Positions 59,628 through 64,000 of a DNA stretch of 64,000 bases are shown here, piece by piece. This stretch comes from Actinomycetota bacterium (GTDB taxonomy: Bacteria > Actinomycetota > Acidimicrobiia > IMCC26256 > PALSA-555). The stretch is taken from assembly GCA_016870355.1 (NCBI GenBank), contig VGBR01000003.1:68653-132652 (forward strand), in the 5' to 3' direction. The notes beneath the pieces were generated by a model. That model was given only the letters and a program-made list of their open reading frames with translations, did no database searches and was not told the DNA's origin. The position numbers and the translations under genes were made by a program. The first letter of the stretch is position 1, and each line of letters starts with the position of its first letter.

Positions 59628-60157
59628 CGGACACCGAAGCGAGCGGCCGCGACGCAGGTACCCTGCGGCGCAGCGAGCGGGGCCCGAGCGGCCCGGCCCA
59701 CGGGGCCGAGAGCGGGGAGTTGGACCTCGACGCTCGCGAACGGGCTGCGCACGCGCTGGTCGCCGCGCACCTCGAGGGGCCGGTCGCGGCTCAGCCCTAC
59801 ATCCAGACCGTCGAGTACGACCCGGAGCTTCGCCGCTGGTACGTGCGCTTCGGCTGCGATGGTCGTGACGCCACGACCATCTACTTCGATCTCCACCAGC
59901 GCACGCTGCGCTACGAGGTCTACTTCTTGCCCGATCCACCCTCGAACCACCTCGAGCTCTACCGCTTCCTCCTGCAGCGCAACCATTCGATGTACGGCAC
60001 GCGCTTCTCGATCGGGCCCGACGGCGACCTCTACCTCACGGGTCGCGTGGCCCTCGAGCACCTCACTGAGTACGAGCTCGACCGCATCATCGGGGTGCTC
60101 TACGAGCTGGTCGAGACCTGGTTCCAACCCATCGTTCGTCTCGCCTTCGGTCGATAG
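59624..60157 (+). CDS. YbjN-domain protein (start uncertain)
   Basis: YIQTVEYDPELRRWYVRFGCDGRDATTIYFDLHQRTLRYEVYFLPDPPSNHLELYRFLLQRNHSMYGTRFSIGPDGDLYLTGRV; downstream of mshA. Confidence 0.85.
   Translation: MTDTEASGRDAGTLRRSERGPSGPAHGAESGELDLDARERAAHALVAAHLEGPVAAQPYIQTVEYDPELRRWYVRFGCDGRDATTIYFDLHQRTLRYEVYFLPDPPSNHLELYRFLLQRNHSMYGTRFSIGPDGDLYLTGRVALEHLTEYELDRIIGVLYELVETWFQPIVRLAFGR
59639..59697 (+). repeat. REP-like palindromic element copy A
   Basis: GCGAGCGGCCGCGACGCAGGTACCCTGCGGCGCAGCGAGCGGGGCCCGAGCGGCCCGG. Confidence 0.65.
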
Positions 60158-60384
60158 TCCCGCTGCAGTCACCGACGCGGTCTCCGCGTGTCCGGCGGGG
60201 TGCCAGCGCCGACGGGTGCCGGCGCGGAGGCCGCTGCGCCTCCGGCGTCACGGGGCCCGAGGTGCATGACGGTTCGCTTCGTTCGGGGAAGTGCGGAGCT
60301 CTCCCGAAGTTCCTCGGGCTCCTGACACCTACGTAAGCGCGGCACCGCAGCTTCCGGAGGAAGCGGAGGTGCTCGCAGGCGCTG

Positions 60385-60430
60385 GCGAGCGGCCGCGCCG
60401 CAGGTACCCTGCGGCGCAACGAGCGCGCCC
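60385..60430 (+). repeat. REP-like palindromic element copy B
   Basis: GCGAGCGGCCGCGCCGCAGGTACCCTGCGGCGCAACGAGCGCG, near-identical to copy A. Confidence 0.65.
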
Positions 60431-60453
60431 AGGGTGATGGCTACCCTGAACGG

Positions 60454-61260
60454 GTGAACCGCGGACTCGCGCTGCTCGGTGGTGGACGCATGGGCGAGGC
60501 GCTCATCGGGGGTCTGCTCGACGCGGGCTACGAAGCCGAGTCCATCGCCGTCGCCGAGGTGGATCCTGACCGCCGGCGGGAACTCGAAGAGCGTTGCAAA
60601 GGCGTGCGGGTGGTGCCGAGCGCGGCGTGGGCCGTCGCCGACACCGAGATCGTGGTCGTCGCAGTCAAGCCGCAAGATGTCGCCGCGGTGCTCGAGCAGG
60701 CCGCAAGCAGCCTCGCCGAGGACGCCCTGGTCATCTCGATCGCCGCCGGCGTGAAGATCGCGGCCATTGAGGCCGCGGTGCCCGGTCGGCCCGTCGTGCG
60801 CGCGATGCCGAACACACCCGCGCTCGTTCGCAAGGCCGCGACGGCGATCGCCGGCGGGAAGCACGCCACCCCAGGCCATCTCGAGACCGCTGAGCGCGTG
60901 CTCGGCGCCGTCGGAGCCGTGGTGCAGGTGCCGGAAGCGCATCTCGACGCCGTCACCGGCTTGTCGGGCTCAGGTCCGGCGTACCTGTTCCTCGTAGCCG
61001 AGTCGCTGATCGAGGCGGGCGTCCTCGCCGGCTTGCCGCGCCAGACCGCGGATGCACTCGTGCGCCAGATGTTGCTCGGTTCCGCGCAGCTCCTCGCGAG
61101 TGGCGACGAGAGTCCCGAGGCGCTGCGCGCCGCAGTCACGTCACCAGGTGGAACCACCGCGGCAGGGCTGCACTCACTCGAGCAGCGCGGCGTGCGCGCG
61201 GCGTTCCTCGACGCCGTGCGCGCGGCCACTGAGCGGTCGCGACAGCTGGGCGACCAATGA
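60454..61260 (+). CDS. proC: pyrroline-5-carboxylate reductase
   Basis: LALLGGGRMGEALIGGLLDAGYEAESIAVAEVDPDRRRELE; VRAMPNTPALVRKAATAI; VTSPGGTTAAGLHSLEQRGVRAAFLDAVRAATERSRQLG. Confidence 0.95.
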   Translation: MNRGLALLGGGRMGEALIGGLLDAGYEAESIAVAEVDPDRRRELEERCKGVRVVPSAAWAVADTEIVVVAVKPQDVAAVLEQAASSLAEDALVISIAAGVKIAAIEAAVPGRPVVRAMPNTPALVRKAATAIAGGKHATPGHLETAERVLGAVGAVVQVPEAHLDAVTGLSGSGPAYLFLVAESLIEAGVLAGLPRQTADALVRQMLLGSAQLLASGDESPEALRAAVTSPGGTTAAGLHSLEQRGVRAAFLDAVRAATERSRQLGDQ

Positions 61261-62135
61261 GTCGGCGGCCTTGCCGGAATCGTCCGCCGCGGCTCGATGA
61301 GCCCGAGCCGCGCCGAACGCGCGACGAAGCCGCGCCGGAGGAGCCCCGGGTCTCGCCGCCCCCGACCCCGAACCGCCGCTTGCTGCTCGGACGGGTCGCC
61401 GGACCTCATGCCGAGCTCGGGCGCGCCGAGGTCGAGCATGTGGTCGCCCGGCTCGCCGCGGGTGCCCCCGAGAGCCTCCTCGGCCTGGACCTTGGGCGCG
61501 TCACCCGCGATGAGGCGTACGCGGCGCTCGACGCCATCTGGGGATGGGACGGACGGGGCCCCAGGGCGTCGATCGATCCGGCCCGGACGCTCGAGGCGAT
61601 GACTGCCGCCGCCGGGATCCTCACGGAGGCCGTCGGGGCCGGCGCCCGGATCGCCTTCGCCACCGGGCGGCCCGCCTCGCTGCTCCCCATGTACCGGGGC
61701 CTCGCCGCGCATGCCGCCGCGGCCGGCGCCGAGCTCCTCACCTGCGACCGCCAGGTGGTCGAGGGTGCTGGCGAGCAGTCGTTGTGGTCACACGACGGCG
61801 TGACGGTCGTGAGCGACGGCCTCTCGGTGCTCGCCGACGACGGCGTGCTCGCCGGGGACGAGTGGCTGTTCGCCGTCGGCCGACCCAAGCTGGCGGTGGC
61901 GGACCACGGCTTCGCGGCCGCGGCCGTCGGCGACGGCTACCAGACCATCGCCTTCGCGGACCTCGATGCCCTCGCCATCGGGGTGGCGGCTCGTCGAGGA
62001 CTCCCGGTGTGCGTGGTGCCGATGCACGATGGACGACCCCCGAGCGCCTACGACGTCGTCACCGAATCACTGCTCGCACCAGTGCCGTCGAGCACTCACG
62101 AGCCACACTCGACAACACAAGCCCCGGGCGCCTAA
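61257..62135 (+). CDS. conserved hypothetical protein
   Basis: 292-aa ORF overlapping proC stop; LLLGRVAGPHAELGRAEVEHVVARLA; located between proC and HTH gene. Confidence 0.75.
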   Translation: MSRRPCRNRPPRLDEPEPRRTRDEAAPEEPRVSPPPTPNRRLLLGRVAGPHAELGRAEVEHVVARLAAGAPESLLGLDLGRVTRDEAYAALDAIWGWDGRGPRASIDPARTLEAMTAAAGILTEAVGAGARIAFATGRPASLLPMYRGLAAHAAAAGAELLTCDRQVVEGAGEQSLWSHDGVTVVSDGLSVLADDGVLAGDEWLFAVGRPKLAVADHGFAAAAVGDGYQTIAFADLDALAIGVAARRGLPVCVVPMHDGRPPSAYDVVTESLLAPVPSSTHEPHSTTQAPGA

Positions 62136-62170
62136 CCTGTCCCGCCGAGAGCGGGGGAGAGGGGTGCCGC

Positions 62171-62365
62171 GTGGCGCAGTCCTTTGCAACAGCGCGCTTC
62201 CTGACGGTTCAGGAGGTGGCCGACATGCTGCGAGTGTCGTCGATGACGGTCTATCGCCTGATCAAGGCGGGAGACCTGCCGGCGGTGCGCGTCGGGCGCT
62301 CGTTCCGAGTGCTTCCGGCCGACGTCGACGCCTACCTCGCCTCGCGGTACACGCAGGCGGGGTAG
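62171..62365 (+). CDS. excisionase-family helix-turn-helix DNA-binding protein
   Basis: RFLTVQEVADMLRVSSMTVYRLIKAGDLPAVRVGRSFRVLPADVDAYLASR. Confidence 0.93.
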   Translation: MAQSFATARFLTVQEVADMLRVSSMTVYRLIKAGDLPAVRVGRSFRVLPADVDAYLASRYTQAG

Positions 62366-62393
62366 GCCGCGGGCGGGTTCCAACCGCCCTCCC

Positions 62394-63251
62394 TTGCACA
62401 TGACGAATCGGCCAGTCGTTGCTTTTCTCTCTGACTACGGCCTGGCTGATGAGTTCGTCGGGGTCTGCAAGGCGGTGATGCTCGGGCTCGCGCCGGAGCT
62501 CGAGATCGTCGACATCACCCACGATCTGCCTCCCCACGACGTCCGGGCTGGGGGCCTCGCCCTGGTGCGAGCCGTCCAATACCTCCCCGACGGGGCAGTC
62601 GTGCTTGCTGTGGTCGATCCCGGTGTCGCCACCGATCGCCGGCTCGTCGCCGTCGCGGTCGGTTCGGGCACGTTGGTCGGCCCCGACAACGGGCTCCTCG
62701 CCCCCGCCGTGGCGATGATGGGCGGGGCCGAGGCGGTCGTCGCCATCACCAACGAGGAGCACCAGCTCCCTGCGCCCGGCCCGACGTTCGCCGGCCGGGA
62801 CATCCTCGCCCCCGCGGCGGCTGCCCTCGCCACGGGCACCCTGATCACCGACCTCGGACCGGCCGTCGATCCCGCCGGGCTCGTCCCCGGGCTCGTCGGA
62901 TTGCCCCAGATCGGAGACGGTGGCGCAATTGACGCCGAGGTGTGGTGGGTCGACCGCTTCGGCAACTGCCAGCTCAACCTCGGGCCCGAGGAGCTGAGCG
63001 CCCTCGGCGGCTCCCCGGCGGGCACCGTCGAGGTGCGCATGGGGTCAAGGGTGAAGTCGGCACGCTGGGTGCATGCCTACGCCGACGCCAAGCCCTCCGA
63101 GCTGGTGCTGCTCGTGGACTCGTACGGGATGCTCGCCCTCGCGCTCGACCGGAGCTCGGCGGCCGCCGAGTTCGGGCTGCGGGCGGGCGACCCTGTCACG
63201 CTCGTCCCGCCGGGTGCCACTGTCGCCGATGCGGGCGCGCCCGCCCCCTGA
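62394..63251 (+). CDS. SAM hydroxide adenosyltransferase (DUF62 family)
   Basis: VVAFLSDYGLADEFVGVCKAVMLGLAPELEIVDITHDLPPHDVRAGGLAL; VVDPGVATDRR; VGPDNGLLAPA; DRFGNCQLNL. Confidence 0.93.
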   Translation: MHMTNRPVVAFLSDYGLADEFVGVCKAVMLGLAPELEIVDITHDLPPHDVRAGGLALVRAVQYLPDGAVVLAVVDPGVATDRRLVAVAVGSGTLVGPDNGLLAPAVAMMGGAEAVVAITNEEHQLPAPGPTFAGRDILAPAAAALATGTLITDLGPAVDPAGLVPGLVGLPQIGDGGAIDAEVWWVDRFGNCQLNLGPEELSALGGSPAGTVEVRMGSRVKSARWVHAYADAKPSELVLLVDSYGMLALALDRSSAAAEFGLRAGDPVTLVPPGATVADAGAPAP

Positions 63252-63268
63252 CGGGAGAATCACCCCCT

Positions 63269-63373
63269 GTGCGCCCCGGGACCTCGATCGCCATTGCCGC
63301 ACTCATGGCACTGATCCTGCTGGCGGCCCTGCTCCAGTTCGTCCTGAAGGTCGGGGTCTTCAGCAACGGCTGA
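63269..63373 (+). CDS. small single-TM protein (34 aa)
   Basis: GTG-initiated VRPGTSIAIAALMALILLAALLQFVLKVGVFSNG. Confidence 0.5.
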   Translation: MRPGTSIAIAALMALILLAALLQFVLKVGVFSNG

Positions 63374-63656
63374 GCCGGCCCTCCACCCAGATCAGGTGCA
63401 GGCAAATTCTCATTCTCCGTGGTGGAAGCGCTCAAGATCCCACGAAGGGTGGCCGAAACGGGAAGGACTCCGGTTCGCGGGCGTGGGTTGCGTGGATGCC
63501 GTCGGGCTTCCCGGCGGCTTTCACCGGTCTCCCAGCCCGCCCCAAGGCCCACGCCCGCGGCCGGTGCCTCTCTCCTCGAGCTCGACGAGGTTTTTCGAAC
63601 TTCTTTCGAAGAGAGCTCTGACCAGCCCGGATACCGGTCGATTTTCGGCCAGCGGC

Positions 63657-63686
63657 TTGACAGAGCGAACACACGTTCGGTATGGT
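63657..63686 (+). promoter_or_regulatory. promoter with embedded LexA/SOS box
   Basis: TTGACA (63657-63662) N18 TATGGT (63681-63686); CGAACACACGTTCG (63666-63679) fits actinobacterial CGAACNNNNGTTCG. Confidence 0.8.
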
Positions 63687-63765
63687 GATCTCGAGCAGCA
63701 AGACCCAGGGCCAATCCACTTCCCCGCAAGTCCCGTGACCATCCCGTGCGACGGGGGGAGGTGCG

Positions 63766-64000
63766 ATGTTCGAAGAGCTCGACGGTGCGATCGCCACCAT
63801 CGAGTCGTTCGTGCGCGACGTCGAGACCGGCACGTACGACGCCCGTGGCGCGGTCCGAGGTGTGGAGCGGTTCGCTCGGATCTCGCACCTGGGTGAGGCC
63901 GGGGCCGCACTGTTCGGCAGGCGGGCCGACGAGACCGGCGCCTACCGCGAGAGTGGTGCCCGGAACGCGGCGGAGTGGGTGGCCCGCAAGACGGGCACCA
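63766..64000 (+). CDS. DUF222/HNH endonuclease-type (13E12-like) protein, truncated by window edge
   Basis: MFEELDGAIATIESFVRDVETGTYDARGAVRGVERFARISHLGEAGAALFGRRADETGAYRESGARNAAEWVARKTGT. Confidence 0.7.
   Translation, partial: MFEELDGAIATIESFVRDVETGTYDARGAVRGVERFARISHLGEAGAALFGRRADETGAYRESGARNAAEWVARKTGT

Overview
High-GC actinobacterial chromosome segment. The lineage is inferred to be Acidimicrobiia-like from gene order and protein style; this was not tested. Most of it is housekeeping sequence. (1) Truncated VapBC-like pair at the left edge. (2) A de novo purine cluster purA-purD-[B-box protein]-purB-purC-purS-purQ-[2 hypotheticals]-purL-purF-purM, followed by a BldC-type regulator. (3) tRNA-Phe, tRNA-Asp, tRNA-Glu (- strand) and tRNA-Lys (+ strand), with a 31-bp duplicate of the tRNA-Lys 3' end just downstream. 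(4) Two amine/polyamine loci: an Lrp-type operon divergent from an FAD amine oxidoreductase, and aldehyde dehydrogenase/aminotransferase divergent from potABCD. (5) Biotin genes bioA-bioF-bioD. (6) A thiolase/DUF35/epimerase/amidohydrolase/enoyl-CoA hydratase catabolic cluster with a lone molybdopterin oxidase subunit. (7) A metal-handling region (ZnuC-like ATPase, YcnI, CDF, CopCD, frameshifted TlpA-like, Fur). (8) A developmental/redox region with an RsiG-like c-di-GMP anti-sigma, Xre regulator, MshA, YbjN and ProC. (9) A DUF222/HNH-type gene at the right edge behind a LexA-box promoter. Most notable observations: a motif shared by the two divergent polyamine promoter regions with identical 36-bp half-site spacing; an RsiG homologue with two c-di-GMP signature motifs, the second carrying Q->H; a superoxide dismutase lacking its C-terminal metal ligands; a frameshifted TlpA-like gene; the tRNA-Lys att-like duplication; two dispersed repeat families next to start codons; and perfect hairpins between convergent genes.
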